Of a stretch of 64,000 nt of DNA, positions 17,496-27,545 are shown one piece after another. This DNA comes from Methylobacterium planeticum (GTDB lineage Bacteria; Pseudomonadota; Alphaproteobacteria; Rhizobiales; Beijerinckiaceae). Position 1 is the stretch's first letter, and the number at the start of each line of letters is the position of its first letter. A program made the position numbers and the translations under genes. The notes beneath the pieces were generated by a model. It was not told the origin of the DNA, searched no databases, and saw nothing but the letters and a program-made list of their open reading frames with translations. The stretch spans positions 1 to 64,000 of the forward strand of contig NZ_VZZJ01000010.1 of the NCBI RefSeq assembly GCF_008806345.1. The letters run 5' to 3'.

Positions 17496-18659
17496 TCAGT
17501 GGGCGGCGACGCGGCGGCCCGGCACGATGTCGTTGGCGATGATCTCGCCGAACGGGCCGTTGTTCTGGGCCTGCGTCGGGGCGACGCCCGTGGTGGCGCG
17601 CAGGGGCAGCTTCGGGAAGACCAGCTCGGCGAAGCGGTAGGCCTCCTCGAGATGCGGGTAGCCGGAGAGGATGAAGCGGTCGATGCCGAGGCCGATGTAT
17701 TCCTTCATCCGGTCGGCGACCTGATCGGCCGAGCCGACGAGGGCGGTGCCGGCGCCCCCGCGCACGAGGCCGACGCCGGCCCAGAGGTTCGGCGAGACCT
17801 CGAGCTTGCCGCGGTCGCCCCCGTGCAGCGCCATCATGCGGCTCTGGCCAACGGAATCCTGCCGCTTCAGGGTGGCCTGAGCCCGCGCGATGGTGTCGTC
17901 GTCGAGGCGCGAGATCAGGTCCTCGGCCGCCGCCCAGGCCGCGCCCTCGGTCTCCCGCACGATCACGTGCAGGCGGATGCCGTACGAGAAGGTCTTGCCG
18001 CGCCGCTCCGCCGCCGCGCGGGCCCGGGCGATCTTCTCGGCGACGCCGGCCGGGGGCTCGCCCCAGGTGAGGTAGACGTCGCAATGGTCGGCCGCGACCG
18101 CGATGCCGGCATCCGAGGAGCCGCCGAAATAGAGCGGCGGGTAGGGGGCCTGGACCGGCGGGAAGACGACGCGGCCCTGCTCGACCCGCAGGTGCTTGCC
18201 CTCGAACGAGACCGTCTCCCCCGCCATCAGGCCGCGCCAGATGTGCAGGAACTCGTCCGTCACGACGTAGCGCTCGTCATGCGCGAGGAAGACCCCGTCG
18301 CCGCGCAGCTCGACCGGGTCGCCGCCCGTCACCACGTTGATGAGCAGGCGCCCGTCCGAGATCCGGTCGAGAGTGGCGGCCATGCGGGCGGCGGCCGAGG
18401 GCTCCTGCAGGCCCGGCCGCACGGCGACGAGGAAGCGCAGGCGCTTCGTCAGGGGCGCCAGCGCCGAGGCGACCACCCAGGAATCCTCGCAGGAGCGGCC
18501 GGTCGGCAGCAGCACGCCGTAATAGCCGAGCTCGTCCGCGGCCTGGGCGATCTGGCGGAGATAGGGGAGCGAGACCGCGCGGGCGCCCTCCTGCGCACCG
18601 AGGTAGCGCCCGTCGCCGTGGGTCGGCAGGAACCAGAGAACGTCGGTCTGTCCGGTCAT
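17496..18659 (-). CDS. ssuD: FMNH2-dependent alkanesulfonate monooxygenase
   Basis: A 387-residue luciferase-like flavin monooxygenase (LLM class). It begins [15 protein letters not shown] and has [58 protein letters not shown] and [17 protein letters not shown] motifs of SsuD. The enzyme cleaves C1-C14 alkanesulfonates to aldehyde and sulfite using reduced flavin. No ssuE flavin reductase is present in the window. It sits inside the transporter cluster, so substrate import and cleavage are probably coexpressed. The ATG at 18,659 gives the normal family length of about 380. Confidence 0.95.
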   Translation of the reverse strand: MTGQTDVLWFLPTHGDGRYLGAQEGARAVSLPYLRQIAQAADELGYYGVLLPTGRSCEDSWVVASALAPLTKRLRFLVAVRPGLQEPSAAARMAATLDRISDGRLLINVVTGGDPVELRGDGVFLAHDERYVVTDEFLHIWRGLMAGETVSFEGKHLRVEQGRVVFPPVQAPYPPLYFGGSSDAGIAVAADHCDVYLTWGEPPAGVAEKIARARAAAERRGKTFSYGIRLHVIVRETEGAAWAAAEDLISRLDDDTIARAQATLKRQDSVGQSRMMALHGGDRGKLEVSPNLWAGVGLVRGGAGTALVGSADQVADRMKEYIGLGIDRFILSGYPHLEEAYRFAELVFPKLPLRATTGVAPTQAQNNGPFGEIIANDIVPGRRVAAH

Positions 18660-18715
18660 GAAGTGTCTCCAGAACGCTTCGCCGAGAGGAAGGCTTCGCT
18701 TCGGCGCCGCAGCCC

Positions 18716-19519
18716 TCAGGCGCGGGTGCCGAGCAGGTGATCGAGGATGCGGCCCTCGAGGGCAGCGAGGTCGGGGTCGCCGCGCCGGCGCGGCCGGGGT
18801 GCGTCGACCGTGAGGTCGAGGGCGATGCCGCCGTCCTCGACGACGAGGATGCGGTCGGCCAGCGCCACCGCCTCGGCGACGTCGTGGGTGACGAGGATCG
18901 CGGTGAATCCCTGGTCGAGCCAGATCCGCTCGATCATGGCCTGCATGTCGATGCGCGTGAGGGCGTCGAGGGCGCCGAGGGGCTCGTCGAGGGCGAGGAG
19001 GGCCGGACGGCTGACGAGGGCGCGGGCCAGCGCCACCCGCTGGCGCTGGCCGCCGGAGAGGGTGGCGGGCCAGTTCTCGGCCTTGGCGGAAAGCCCGACC
19101 TCGTCGAGCACGGCCCGGGCCCGCACCCGGCGCTCGGCCCGGCTCCCGGCGCGGCCGAGGCCGACCGCGACGTTGTCGGCGACCCGGGCCCAGGGCAGCA
19201 GCCGCGGCTCCTGGAACATGATCCGCCGGGTCGCGCCCGCATCCTGGCCCTCACCCCCGACGTTGATGCGCCCGGCGCTCGGCGCCTCGAGCCCGAGGAT
19301 CAGCCGCAGCAGGGTGCTCTTGCCGCAGCCGGAGCGGCCGACCACCGCCACGAACTGCCCGGCCGGGATGTGCAGGTCGACGCCGCGCAGGACCGGGTGG
19401 CCGTCATCGAAGGCCTTGGCGAGGCCCCGCGCGGTCACGGAGACGCCGCGAGCCGGCGCGGGACGCGCGCGCCGCGGCGGCGTCTCGTCCGGATGGCGGA
19501 GGGCGGCGGATGCGGTCAT
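18716..19519 (-). CDS. ssuB: aliphatic sulfonate ABC transporter ATP-binding protein
   Basis: A 267-residue ABC ATPase with Walker [11 protein letters not shown] loop ([10 protein letters not shown]), signature [15 protein letters not shown], Walker [14 protein letters not shown] and switch His ([16 protein letters not shown]). The [10 protein letters not shown] motif is typical of the SsuB/TauB/NrtD group. It has an extended N-terminus of about 30 residues rich in Arg/Pro/Ala. It energises the SsuC permease. It lies 92 bases downstream of ssuC, with a 16-bp tandem repeat in that gap. Confidence 0.95.
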   Translation of the reverse strand: MTASAALRHPDETPPRRARPAPARGVSVTARGLAKAFDDGHPVLRGVDLHIPAGQFVAVVGRSGCGKSTLLRLILGLEAPSAGRINVGGEGQDAGATRRIMFQEPRLLPWARVADNVAVGLGRAGSRAERRVRARAVLDEVGLSAKAENWPATLSGGQRQRVALARALVSRPALLALDEPLGALDALTRIDMQAMIERIWLDQGFTAILVTHDVAEAVALADRILVVEDGGIALDLTVDAPRPRRRGDPDLAALEGRILDHLLGTRA

Positions 19520-19541
19520 GGGGGTCTCGCGATCGGTCGTC

Positions 19542-19605
19542 GGGACTTGGGTGCGGCGGGACTTGGGTGCGGCGGGATTTCGGCGCGGCGGGACTTGGGT
19601 GCGGC
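19542..19605. repeat. intergenic tandem repeat, 16-bp unit x 4
   Basis: Unit GGGACTTGGGTGCGGC at 19,542, 19,558, 19,574 (three changes) and 19,590. The array lies between ssuC and ssuB. Copies 1, 2 and 4 are identical, which suggests recent expansion by slippage. Confidence 0.8.
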
Positions 19606-19611
19606 GGGGGC

Positions 19612-20463
19612 TCAGGCGTTCCGGTAGGCGGGGTTCCAGGCGAGGCAGGTGCGCTCGAGCGCCCGCGTCAGGCTGTCGGCGAGCTTGCCCAGCAGGGCGT
19701 AGATCAGGATCGCCAGCACCACGACGTCGACGAGCATGAACTCGCGGGCCTGCATCGCCATGTAGCCGAGGCCGGAGGTGGCCGAGATCGTCTCGGCGAC
19801 GATGAGCGTCAGCCACATGATGCCGAGGGCGTAGCGCAGGCCGACGAAGATCGACGGCAGGGCGCCCGGCAGGACGACGCGCCGGAACAGTTCGGAGCGC
19901 GACATGCCGTAGACCCGGCCCATCTCGATCAGCTGCGGGTCGACGGAGCGGATGCCGTGCAGGGTGTTGGCGTAGATCGGGAAGAACACCCCGAGCGCCA
20001 CCAGGAACAGCTTCGCGCCCTCGTCGATGCCGAACCACAGGATGACGAGGGGGATCAGCGACAGGTGCGGGATGTTGCGCACCATCTGGAGCGTCGCGTC
20101 GGTCACCCGCTCGGACAGGCTCGACAGGCCGTTGGCGAGCCCGAAGGCGAGGCCGATGCCGCCGCCGATCAGGAACCCGGTGGCGGCGCGGGCGAAGCTG
20201 ACCCAGAGGTTGGTCCAGAGCTCGCCGGTGCGGCCGAGGCGCCAGCCCGCCGCCGCGACGTCGAGGGGCGCCGGCATGAAGCGGGTCGAGACGAGGCCCG
20301 CCGAGGCGGCGGCCTGCCAGCCGACCAGGATCGCGGCGGGCAGGAGCCAGGGGACGAGGTGGCGCAGGTCGAGCCACGGGCCGCGGCTCCGTCCGGGGCG
20401 GGCGACCGCCGGCAGATGCGTTCGGCCGGCCGGGATCGATGCGGAATGGGCCATGCTGTTCAT
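19612..20463 (-). CDS. ssuC: aliphatic sulfonate ABC transporter permease
   Basis: A 283-residue integral membrane protein of the BPD_transp_1 family. It has about six membrane segments ([21 protein letters not shown] ... [17 protein letters not shown] ... [20 protein letters not shown] ... [19 protein letters not shown]) and the EAA loop ([26 protein letters not shown]). Its start overlaps the stop of the upstream binding-protein gene (ATGA at 20,460-20,463), a sign of coupled translation. Confidence 0.95.
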   Translation of the reverse strand: MNSMAHSASIPAGRTHLPAVARPGRSRGPWLDLRHLVPWLLPAAILVGWQAAASAGLVSTRFMPAPLDVAAAGWRLGRTGELWTNLWVSFARAATGFLIGGGIGLAFGLANGLSSLSERVTDATLQMVRNIPHLSLIPLVILWFGIDEGAKLFLVALGVFFPIYANTLHGIRSVDPQLIEMGRVYGMSRSELFRRVVLPGALPSIFVGLRYALGIMWLTLIVAETISATSGLGYMAMQAREFMLVDVVVLAILIYALLGKLADSLTRALERTCLAWNPAYRNA

Positions 20464-21413
20464 CCCTTGCTGGCGACGCCGGACGGCGGCGTCCAGACGA
20501 TGTCGGCGACGCGGATCGGACGCGGGATCACCCCGAGCTCGTGGAAGCGGTCGGCGATGCGCTGCTGCTCGGCGGCCACCGCGGGGGTCATCGGCGCGAT
20601 GGTGTAGCGGATGCGCCCGACCGTGCGCTCGGTGGCGTCGAGGGGAACGCCGGTCACCCGCGACAGGCTCGCGGCGACGCTGCCCCGGTTGGCCTCGCAC
20701 CAGACCGCGACCTCCCCGAGCGCCGCGATGGCGGCGGCGATGACGGCCGGCTGCGCCTCGGCCTGGCTGCGGTTGGCCAGGAAGAAGTTGTTGGTCGGCA
20801 CGATGTCGGCGGCCTGCGCGAGGACGCGCACGCCCTCGCCGCGCTCGGCGATCGCGAAATAGGGGTCCCACACCGTCCAGGCGTCGATGGCGCCGCGGGC
20901 GAAGGCCGCCGCCCCGTCGGCCGGGGCCAGGATGACGGGCACGATGTCCCGGTAGCTCAGCCCGGCCTTCTCCAGGGCCGCGATGGTCAGGTTGTGGGCG
21001 CTCGATCCCTTGGCGAAGGCGACGCGCTTGCCCTTGAGGTCGGCGAGCGTCCGGATCGGCGAGCCGCTCGGCAGCAGGATGGCGGAGCCGGAGCCGCCGC
21101 CGGGCTGGGCGGCGGCGTAGACGAGGTTCGCGCCCGCCGCCTGCGCGAAGATCGGCGGCGCGTCGCCCGTCTGCCCGAAGCCGATGCTGCCGAGGTTCAG
21201 CGCCTCGAGGAGCGGCGGCCCGAAGGAGAACTCGACCCAGCTCACCGTGACGCCGAGGGGCCGCAGCCGCGCCTCGATCGCCCCCTGCTCCTTGGCGACG
21301 ACCAGGATGCCGTTCTTCTGGTAGCCGATCCGCAGCGGCGTGCCCTCGGCGGCCCCGGCCCGGACAGCCGCGGCCGAGAGGCCCGCGGCGATCAGGGAGC
21401 GTCGTGTGAGCAT
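20460..21413 (-). CDS. ssuA: aliphatic sulfonate ABC transporter substrate-binding protein (first gene of operon)
   Basis: A 317-residue exported binding protein whose signal ([24 protein letters not shown]) has a twin Arg. The core is [72 protein letters not shown] and [14 protein letters not shown]. It heads the run ssuA-ssuC-ssuB-ssuD-ssuA-ssuA and is probably the main partner of SsuC. The promoter should lie in the AT-rich 21,414-21,620 region. Confidence 0.92.
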   Translation of the reverse strand: MLTRRSLIAAGLSAAAVRAGAAEGTPLRIGYQKNGILVVAKEQGAIEARLRPLGVTVSWVEFSFGPPLLEALNLGSIGFGQTGDAPPIFAQAAGANLVYAAAQPGGGSGSAILLPSGSPIRTLADLKGKRVAFAKGSSAHNLTIAALEKAGLSYRDIVPVILAPADGAAAFARGAIDAWTVWDPYFAIAERGEGVRVLAQAADIVPTNNFFLANRSQAEAQPAVIAAAIAALGEVAVWCEANRGSVAASLSRVTGVPLDATERTVGRIRYTIAPMTPAVAAEQQRIADRFHELGVIPRPIRVADIVWTPPSGVASKG

Positions 21414-21726
21414 GGGCCGGGCCCTCCTCGGGCAGCAGACGTCGCGGATCAGGCCCTGGTTCGAGGAGCATGAGCGCGACGGCGACAGATCACCATAAGG
21501 GCCGAAAGCATCGGGCCGACGAAGACTTCAAGTCTTCCGGCGCTCGACGTTCAGCCTATGCAAAATCTAATGTTTTCAACGGAATGGTCAAAGGATTCGG
21601 ATTGTCTATTTTCGGGGGGCAGGAGAAGAATGCCCTGCTTCGGCGCCCCCCGTTAGAATTTCCTCCATCGGCCGGGCGCCGGATCCGGGCGCGCCCGCCT
21701 CGCGATCCCGGCCCCGCCGCGGGCCT
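21414..21726. other. ssu promoter region
   Basis: AT-rich non-coding stretch in an otherwise very G+C-rich area; it contains the odd palindrome at 21,521-21,537. No gene is seen. Confidence 0.6.
21521..21537. promoter_or_regulatory. operator-like inverted repeat upstream of ssu
   Basis: GAAGACTT-c-AAGTCTTC, two exact 8-base arms around one base, 108 bases upstream of the first ssuA start. Sulfonate operons are commonly controlled by LysR-type activators, but no regulator gene is adjacent. Assignment as an operator is inference. Confidence 0.45.
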
Positions 21727-23109
21727 TCAGGCCGCCTCGGCCCGGTCGAGCTCGGCCGCCACGATGCCGGCGAGGTCGGCCGCCTCGTTGCGGATGTCGG
21801 GCACCGCCAGGCATTCCCAGAGGACGCCGCGCAGGAGCGGCCCGAGGGTCCAGAGCCGCGGACCCGGGCGGGTGCCGAGCACCCGGTAATCCGGGCCGGC
21901 ATCGAGGCCGATGCCGAAGGGGCCGGGGCGCACGAGGCCGCGGGCGATGAGGCGCCGCAGCAGGGGATCCTCCGTCTCCCCGACGCGCCCGATGCCGGTG
22001 GCGTCGAGGATCGCCTGCACGTCGAGGCGCAGGGTCTCGCCCGCCCCCCGCGGCCGCAGGGTCACGGCGGCGTGCGCCGGCGCATCGACCACCGAGAGGA
22101 TGCGGGCGGCCCCGACGCTCAGGCCGCCCGCCGCGATCTCCCGCGCGATCATCTCGGCGGCGGGGGGCGCCGTACGGTGGCGATGCACGTCCCAGAACGG
22201 GCGCAGATGCCGGAGGAAGCGGGCACGCTCGGCGGGCGGCAGGCTGCGCCAGAGGGTGTCGGTGACCGGCCGCAGCGCGTCGATCACCCCGCGCCAGCCG
22301 ATCCCGGCGGCCTCCGCGGCGGCGACCTCGCGCCGGACCCGCCGCAGCAGCGCCGGCAGGGTGGCGACGTCGGCGGCCGAGAGGGCGGGGATCGGCCACG
22401 GGGCGGCGGCCGCGTGCGCGCTCGGCAGCAGGCCGCGCCGCGAGACGGCGACGATCGGGCCGGCGAAGCCGTGGTCGCGCAGGGTCGCGACGGTGTCCAC
22501 CATGGTCAGGCCGGTGCCGACGATGAGGACGGGCAGGTGCGGATGCAGCCGGCCGAGGCGTTCGGGCTGCCAGGGATCGAGGCGGTGGCGGCTGCGCGGC
22601 TCGCCCGCCGCCCCGAGATTGCCCATGGCGAGGACCGCCCCCGCCACCGCGTGGGTCTGGCCGCCCTCGGTCCGCAGCCGGAATCCCTCCGGATCCGGCG
22701 CGAGGTCGCTCACCGTGTCGTTGAGGAGGTGGAGCCGGGGCAGGCCGTCGCGGGTGACGGCGTCGGTCAGAAGCTCGGTCAGGTAGCGGCCATAGAGACC
22801 GCGCGGCGCGAAGGTGCCGGCCGGCGTCGCCCGCACCCCTTCGGCCGGGCCCTCCGCCAGGGCCGCGAGCCAATCCTCGAAATGGCGCGGCCGGTCGGGG
22901 AAGGCGCTCATGTTGCCGGCGCGCAGGTTCAGGAGATGCGCCGACGCGCCCGTGCCGTAGGCGAGGCCGCGCCCGAACCGGCCGCCGCGCTCGCACAGCA
23001 GCACCGCGCGGTCGCGCGGCAGGGTGGCGAGCAGCTGGATCGCCGCCATGGTGCCGCTGAAGCCGGCGCCGATCACGGCGATGGGGCGGGCAGGCTGCGT
23101 CGCGGCCAT
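21727..23109 (-). CDS. FAD/NAD(P)-binding oxidoreductase-like protein (NAD_binding_9 type)
   Basis: A 460-residue protein. It starts with a Rossmann FAD motif (IAVIGAGFSGTMAAIQLL), followed by GRGLAYGTGASAHLLNLRAGNMSAFPD, the hallmark of the FAD-NAD(P) family PF13454. A second nucleotide motif (VLIVGTGLTMVDTVATL) is near residue 175 and a late GLDAGPDYRVLG FAD contact is present. The reaction is unknown. It lies 300 bases upstream of the ssu operon in the same orientation and may help sulfur metabolism; that is only suggested by position. The start at 23,109 puts the glycine motif at residue 13. Confidence 0.75.
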   Translation of the reverse strand: MAATQPARPIAVIGAGFSGTMAAIQLLATLPRDRAVLLCERGGRFGRGLAYGTGASAHLLNLRAGNMSAFPDRPRHFEDWLAALAEGPAEGVRATPAGTFAPRGLYGRYLTELLTDAVTRDGLPRLHLLNDTVSDLAPDPEGFRLRTEGGQTHAVAGAVLAMGNLGAAGEPRSRHRLDPWQPERLGRLHPHLPVLIVGTGLTMVDTVATLRDHGFAGPIVAVSRRGLLPSAHAAAAPWPIPALSAADVATLPALLRRVRREVAAAEAAGIGWRGVIDALRPVTDTLWRSLPPAERARFLRHLRPFWDVHRHRTAPPAAEMIAREIAAGGLSVGAARILSVVDAPAHAAVTLRPRGAGETLRLDVQAILDATGIGRVGETEDPLLRRLIARGLVRPGPFGIGLDAGPDYRVLGTRPGPRLWTLGPLLRGVLWECLAVPDIRNEAADLAGIVAAELDRAEAA

Positions 23110-23210
23110 CGCGGGACGTCCTCGTGGCGAAGGGGACCGGACGGGCGGGCGCGCAACGCTCCACCGCACCGGCGCGGGACCGGAGCCCCGCGGGCCCCCA
23201 TCTTACGGCC

Positions 23211-23226
23211 GTTCGTTTAAACGAAC
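23211..23226. promoter_or_regulatory. perfect 16-bp palindrome, operator-like
   Basis: GTTCGTTTAAACGAAC lies 102 bases upstream of the FAD/NAD(P) gene start. Its AT-rich centre and length fit a TetR- or MarR-type binding site. No regulator gene is adjacent. Confidence 0.5.
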
Positions 23227-23397
23227 AAGCCGAGGCCCTGCCCCTCGGCGGATCCGGCCCGTATCCGCGGGCTTGCGGCTGCCAGGATCACGGGATTCCG
23301 CGCTGAGCGGAGGAGCTTTGCTCTCCCGGATCCGCCCGACGCCCAAGGATCTTCTCGAAAGGAACGTCCACTAAAAAGAACGTTCTCGTGCGAAACC

Positions 23398-23979
23398 TCA
23401 CGGCTTCGCGCCGCCCCGCGTCTCGATGGTCAGCCGCTGCACGCCGCGCCCGGCGAGGACCGGCTTCCTGGCGCTGATGATGCGCGAGTTCACGCCGGTC
23501 CAGCCGATCTCGCCCGAGAGCCGCCCGTACTCGATCTTGGGGCAGCGGTTCATGATGACGGCGACGCCGCGCGCCTCGGCCCGGGCGGCGGCCGCGTCGT
23601 TGCGCACGCCGAGCTGCATCCAGATCACCTTCGGCAGCGGATCGAGGGCGAGGGCCTCGTCCACGAGGGGGCCGGCCGCGTCGGCGTTGCGGAAGATCTC
23701 CACCATGTCGACGGGCTCGCGCAGCTCCGAGAGGGAGCCGACCACAGGCCGTCCGAGCAGGGTCTGGCCCGCGAGGCCCGGATTGACCGGCGTCACCGCG
23801 TAGCCGCGGTCGAGGAGGTATTTCAGCACGATCCAGCTCGGCCGGGCCGGGCTGGCCGAGGCCCCGACGAGGGCCACCGTGCGGGTCTGCTGGAGCAGGG
23901 CCCGGATCTGCGTGTCGGGGTAGCGGTCGTGGCGGGTCGGGAGACCTTCGGGGACCTGATCGAGGCGCGGAATGCTCAT
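23398..23979 (-). CDS. CoA-binding protein (YccU/CoA_binding_2 type)
   Basis: A 193-residue single-domain protein with a Rossmann CoA-binding fold. It shows [35 protein letters not shown], a loop [32 protein letters not shown] and [33 protein letters not shown]. These are the signatures of stand-alone CoA-binding proteins of about 140-200 residues. Physiological role is not established for the family. It is divergent from the thioesterase gene at 24,022 with a gap of 42 bases. Confidence 0.88.
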   Translation of the reverse strand: MSIPRLDQVPEGLPTRHDRYPDTQIRALLQQTRTVALVGASASPARPSWIVLKYLLDRGYAVTPVNPGLAGQTLLGRPVVGSLSELREPVDMVEIFRNADAAGPLVDEALALDPLPKVIWMQLGVRNDAAAARAEARGVAVIMNRCPKIEYGRLSGEIGWTGVNSRIISARKPVLAGRGVQRLTIETRGGAKP

Positions 23980-24021
23980 GCGGGTCTTGTCCGCCATCCC
24001 CGCGCGTGCTGCAAGGCGGCC

Positions 24022-24486
24022 ATGACCAAGGCGTCCATGACCGGCATGACCGACCTCGCCCCCTCCGTGATGACCCTCGCGGAGGTCGTGGCGTTCCTCG
24101 AGCGGGAATTCCCGCAGATCCACCACGGCGGGCGCAGCTACCACCTCGAGGCGGTCGGCCCCGCGAGCGCCCGGATGCGCATGGACCATCACGAGCGCCA
24201 CCTGCGCCCGGGCGGAACGGTCTCGGGGCCCGCCATGATGGCGCTCGCCGACCTCGCGCTCTACGCCGCGATCCTCGCCAATATCGGGCCGGTCGCCCTC
24301 GCGGTGACGACGAACCTGAGCTTCAACTTCCTGCGCAGGCCCGGGGCCACCGGCCTCGTGGGCGAGGCGCGACTGTTGAAGCTCGGACGCCGCCTCGCGG
24401 TCGGCGAGGTGCTGATCACGGCTGCCGGCGCCGAGGACCTCGTCTGCCACGCCACCGGCACCTACTCGATCCCGCCGAGGCGGTAG
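24022..24486 (+). CDS. PaaI-type hotdog thioesterase
   Basis: A 154-residue hotdog-fold protein. The key segment is [34 protein letters not shown], in which the Gly-rich turn and the acidic residue of the ALAD helix match PaaI/YbgC-like acyl-CoA thioesterases. It is followed by [35 protein letters not shown]. It hydrolyses an acyl-CoA; the chain is unknown. AAGGCGG precedes the ATG at 24,022, and Met at 24,037 and 24,046 are alternatives. Confidence 0.85.
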   Translation: MTKASMTGMTDLAPSVMTLAEVVAFLEREFPQIHHGGRSYHLEAVGPASARMRMDHHERHLRPGGTVSGPAMMALADLALYAAILANIGPVALAVTTNLSFNFLRRPGATGLVGEARLLKLGRRLAVGEVLITAAGAEDLVCHATGTYSIPPRR

Positions 24487-24488
24487 GT

Positions 24489-24510
24489 TTGCGGTATTCC
24501 GATACCGCAA
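24489..24510 (+). terminator. hairpin between thioesterase gene and rplM
   Basis: TTGCGGTAT (24,489-24,497) pairs exactly with ATACCGCAA (24,502-24,510) two bases after the thioesterase stop. No long T run follows, so it is either a weak terminator or a leader structure of the rplM-rpsI transcript. Confidence 0.5.
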
Positions 24511-24675
24511 CACCGAAAGGCTTCCAGGATCTCGCTTTTTTCGCGGTTGTGGCTCAGCCGAATCGCTTGACGCGGGGCCCGGCTGCCCGTATTGGAGCCG
24601 CCATACGCCGCTGCGTTCCCCCGAACGCGGCGGCCATCGTTTTTCGATACACCACCAAACGCCACGGGTTCGGCC

Positions 24676-25137
24676 ATGAAAACAACCTCGCTGAAGCCCG
24701 CCGACGTCGACAAGAAGTGGATCGTGATCGACGCGGAGGGCCTGGTCGTCGGCCGGCTCGCCTCGATCGTCGCGATGCGCCTGCGCGGCAAGCACAAGGC
24801 CGCGTACACGCCCCACGTCGATTGCGGCGACAACGTCATCGTCATCAACGCCGACAAGGTGAAGTTCACCGGCCGCAAGTACGAGCAGAAGCTCTACTTC
24901 CACCACACCGGCTATCCGGGTGGCATCAAGGAGCGCTCGGCCAAGTTCATCCTCGAGGGCCGCTTCCCCGAGCGCGTCGTCGAGAAGGCCGTCGAGCGCA
25001 TGCTCCCGCGCGGCCCGCTCTTCCGCCAGATCATGGGCAACCTCCGGGTCTACAAGGGCAACGAGCACCCGCACGAGGCCCAGCAGCCGCAGGCGTTCGA
25101 CGTCGGCGCCCTCAACCGCAAGAACGTGAGCGCTTGA
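24676..25137 (+). CDS. rplM: 50S ribosomal protein L13
   Basis: A 153-residue protein with all L13 landmarks: [92 protein letters not shown]. It is an early-assembly protein of the large subunit. It is followed after 3 bases by rpsI, the near-universal bacterial pair. The start at 24,676 gives the standard N-terminus ([11 protein letters not shown]). Confidence 0.99.
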   Translation: MKTTSLKPADVDKKWIVIDAEGLVVGRLASIVAMRLRGKHKAAYTPHVDCGDNVIVINADKVKFTGRKYEQKLYFHHTGYPGGIKERSAKFILEGRFPERVVEKAVERMLPRGPLFRQIMGNLRVYKGNEHPHEAQQPQAFDVGALNRKNVSA

Positions 25138-25140
25138 TCA

Positions 25141-25622
25141 TGGCGACCCTTCAGTCCCTCGCCGACCTCAACCGGGCGAACACCGCGTCCCAGGGCGAGA
25201 GCGACGCCCCGGTCCACGTCCAGAAGCTGGACGCCCAGGGCCGCGCCTACGCCACCGGCAAGCGCAAGGACGCGGTCGCCCGCGTCTGGATCAAGCCCGG
25301 CTCCGGCACGATCACGGTCAACAGCCGCCCGATCGAGACCTACTTCGCCCGCCCGGTGCTGCGCATGATCCTGCGCCAGCCCCTGCAGGTGGCCAACCGC
25401 GTCGACCAGTACGACATCACCGTCACGGTGGCGGGCGGCGGCCTCTCGGGCCAGGCCGGCGCCGTGCGCCACGGCCTCTCGAAGGCGCTCACCTACTACG
25501 AGCCGGAGCTGCGCGCGCCCCTGAAGCGCGAGGGCTTCCTGACCCGCGACGCCCGCGTCGTCGAGCGCAAGAAGTACGGCCGCAAGAAGGCCCGCCGCAG
25601 CTTCCAGTTCTCGAAGCGCTGA
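25141..25622 (+). CDS. rpsI: 30S ribosomal protein S9
   Basis: A 160-residue S9: [25 protein letters not shown], a central [34 protein letters not shown], and the conserved tail [25 protein letters not shown], whose last Lys-Arg reaches the P-site tRNA. The about 35-residue N-terminal extension is usual for alphaproteobacteria. It is cotranscribed with rplM and followed by a clear terminator. Confidence 0.99.
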
Positions 25623-25645
25623 GCCCGGCCTCATCGCAAGACCGG

Positions 25646-25674
25646 AAGGGCGGGTCCTCGCGGATCCGCCCTTT
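25646..25674 (+). terminator. terminator of rplM-rpsI
   Basis: AAGGGCGG (25,646-25,653) pairs with CCGCCCTT (25,666-25,673), with a further GTCC/GGAT extension and a TTTC tail. Confidence 0.8.
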
Positions 25675-25860
25675 CTCGTTCGCAAGAGTCCCTTCCGCGG
25701 CCGGAACGCCGTTCCGGCCGGGTCGCGACGGACTCGGTGCCGGCGCCCCGCGCCCGACGCCCTGCGCCCCATGTCAGGCGCGATGCCCCGACGAGCCGCA
25801 CGAGAAAGCGGCCGGCCCCGCGGGGATCCGGCCGCCCATTCATTCGGGAGCCCGGCCCGT

Positions 25861-26370
25861 TCAGGCGTGGAGCGCGCGCTCCAATTCGCCCTTCGACATC
25901 CTGGAGCGGCCCGCGATGCCCTTGGCCTGGGCCTTCTTCATCAGCTCCACCTTGGTCGGGCCGGACGCGGCCGAGCCCTTGCGGGCGGCGGCCGCCTTCC
26001 GGGCCACGTCCTTCGGCTGCTTCGAGAACTGCTTGCCCTTGCGGGTATCGGCGCGCTTCTTGTCCGAGGAACGGTCGTAATCCGCGTCGGAGACCGCCTT
26101 GCGGGCCGTCTTCGGCAGGTAGCGCTCACCGGTCTCGCCGCTCTTCCGGCCGGACTTCGTGCCCCATTCCTCGTCGGTCCACTGCTTCAGGTGATTGTCC
26201 TCGTCCTTGCGGCCCTCGTATCCGCCGCCTTCCTTCTTGTAGGCCTGCGTCGCCATCTGGGCCTTCCGCGCGGACCACTGGCCCGGCTTGCCGCCCTTCG
26301 AAGACTGGGTGACGCGCGTCTTGACCTTGTCCCACAGCTTCGGATCGGTCTTCTCGGCGGTTTCCGACAT
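25861..26370 (-). CDS. DUF5872-like basic protein
   Basis: A 169-residue very hydrophilic, Lys-rich protein. The N-terminal two thirds ([31 protein letters not shown] ... [26 protein letters not shown]) match the DUF5872 pattern. The last 30 residues ([29 protein letters not shown]) look like a small SAP/Rho-N-type helical nucleic-acid-binding unit. Homologues are widespread in rhizobia and methylobacteria and are thought to be stress-related, but the role is unproven. It is a single gene between rpsI and argC. Confidence 0.75.
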   Translation of the reverse strand: MSETAEKTDPKLWDKVKTRVTQSSKGGKPGQWSARKAQMATQAYKKEGGGYEGRKDEDNHLKQWTDEEWGTKSGRKSGETGERYLPKTARKAVSDADYDRSSDKKRADTRKGKQFSKQPKDVARKAAAARKGSAASGPTKVELMKKAQAKGIAGRSRMSKGELERALHA

Positions 26371-26594
26371 GGTCTCTGACCTCTCGTTCGGGATTTCGCG
26401 GTCAACCGGGACCGCGCCGGCGAGTTCCGGCGGCGCGACCTCGTGGCTGTGGAGGCCGGCCCTGCGTCATCATCCCGTCTCGGGGCGCGGGCACAGGACG
26501 GCTCCGCGCCGGGGGACCCGCCGGCCGATTGACTTCGCGGCGCGCGCCCTCCACCTCGCGCGCAGGGTCGGAGAGTGAGGAACAGGCGACAGCG

Positions 26595-27545
26595 ATGACG
26601 GACGAGACCAGCGGCGGCCAGCCCAGCGTGTTCATCGACGGCGAGGCGGGAACGACCGGCCTCGGGATCCGCGAGCGCCTCGAGCGCGACGGCCGGGTGC
26701 GGCTGCGCAGCATCCCGCACGAGAGCCGCAAGGACGCCGCGGTGAAGCGCGCGCTCCTCGCCGAGGTCGATTGCGTCGTGCTCTGCCTGCCCGACGACGC
26801 GGCCCGGGAGACCGTGGCGCTGGCCGACGGCCTGCCCGGCGGAGGCCCGCGCATCCTCGATGCCAGCACGGCCCACCGGGTCAGCCCCGGCTGGACCTAC
26901 GGCTTCGCCGAGCTCGCGCCGGGCCAGGCCGACGCGATCCGCGCCGCCCGCCGGGTCGCCAACCCGGGCTGCTACCCGACGGGGGCGATCGCGCTGCTGC
27001 GCCCCCTGGTGGAGGGCGGCCTGATCCCGGCGGATTTCCCGATCAGCATCAACGCAGTCAGCGGCTACAGCGGCGGCGGCAAGGGGATGATCGAGAGCTA
27101 CGAGGGCGGCAGCGCCGCCCCGTTCCAGCTCTACGGCCTCGGCTTCGCCCACAAGCACCTGCCCGAGACGCAGGCCTATTCCGGCCTGACCCGGCGCCCG
27201 ATCTTCATCCCCTCTGTCGCCAATTTCCGCCAGGGCATGCTGGTGAGCATCCCGCTCCACCTCAACAGCCTGCCGGGGCGCCCCGGCGCGGGCGACCTCG
27301 AAGCCGCCCTGACGGCGTGGTACGACGGCCAGCCCCAGGTCCAGGTCGTGCCCGGCGCGACGGCGGGGGCGCATCGCGAGCGCCTGGTGCCCGAGGAGCT
27401 CAACGACACCGACCGCCTCGAATTGCGGGTATTCGGGTCGGACGAGCACCGGCAGGCGGTGCTCGTGGCTCGCCTCGACAATCTCGGCAAGGGCGCCTCG
27501 GGCGCGGCGGTTCAGAATATCGGCCTGATGCTCGGCCTCGACTGA
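26595..27545 (+). CDS. argC: N-acetyl-gamma-glutamyl-phosphate reductase (type 2)
   Basis: A 316-residue enzyme of arginine biosynthesis that reduces N-acetylglutamyl phosphate to the semialdehyde with NADPH. It shows [27 protein letters not shown], the active site [16 protein letters not shown] with the nucleophilic Cys, [12 protein letters not shown], and the catalytic His in [13 protein letters not shown]. The length of about 310 and GEAGTTG motif mark the short type 2 enzymes of alphaproteobacteria. The start at 26,595 was chosen because the frame upstream has no ArgC resemblance. Confidence 0.96.
   Translation: MTDETSGGQPSVFIDGEAGTTGLGIRERLERDGRVRLRSIPHESRKDAAVKRALLAEVDCVVLCLPDDAARETVALADGLPGGGPRILDASTAHRVSPGWTYGFAELAPGQADAIRAARRVANPGCYPTGAIALLRPLVEGGLIPADFPISINAVSGYSGGGKGMIESYEGGSAAPFQLYGLGFAHKHLPETQAYSGLTRRPIFIPSVANFRQGMLVSIPLHLNSLPGRPGAGDLEAALTAWYDGQPQVQVVPGATAGAHRERLVPEELNDTDRLELRVFGSDEHRQAVLVARLDNLGKGASGAAVQNIGLMLGLD

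Noticed and set aside
15367..18084. Very long minus-strand open frame (about 900 codons) over the ssu cluster
   Set aside because: Only its last 322 codons resemble SsuA; the upstream part is Arg/Pro-rich out-of-frame reading of ssuD and the second ssuA.
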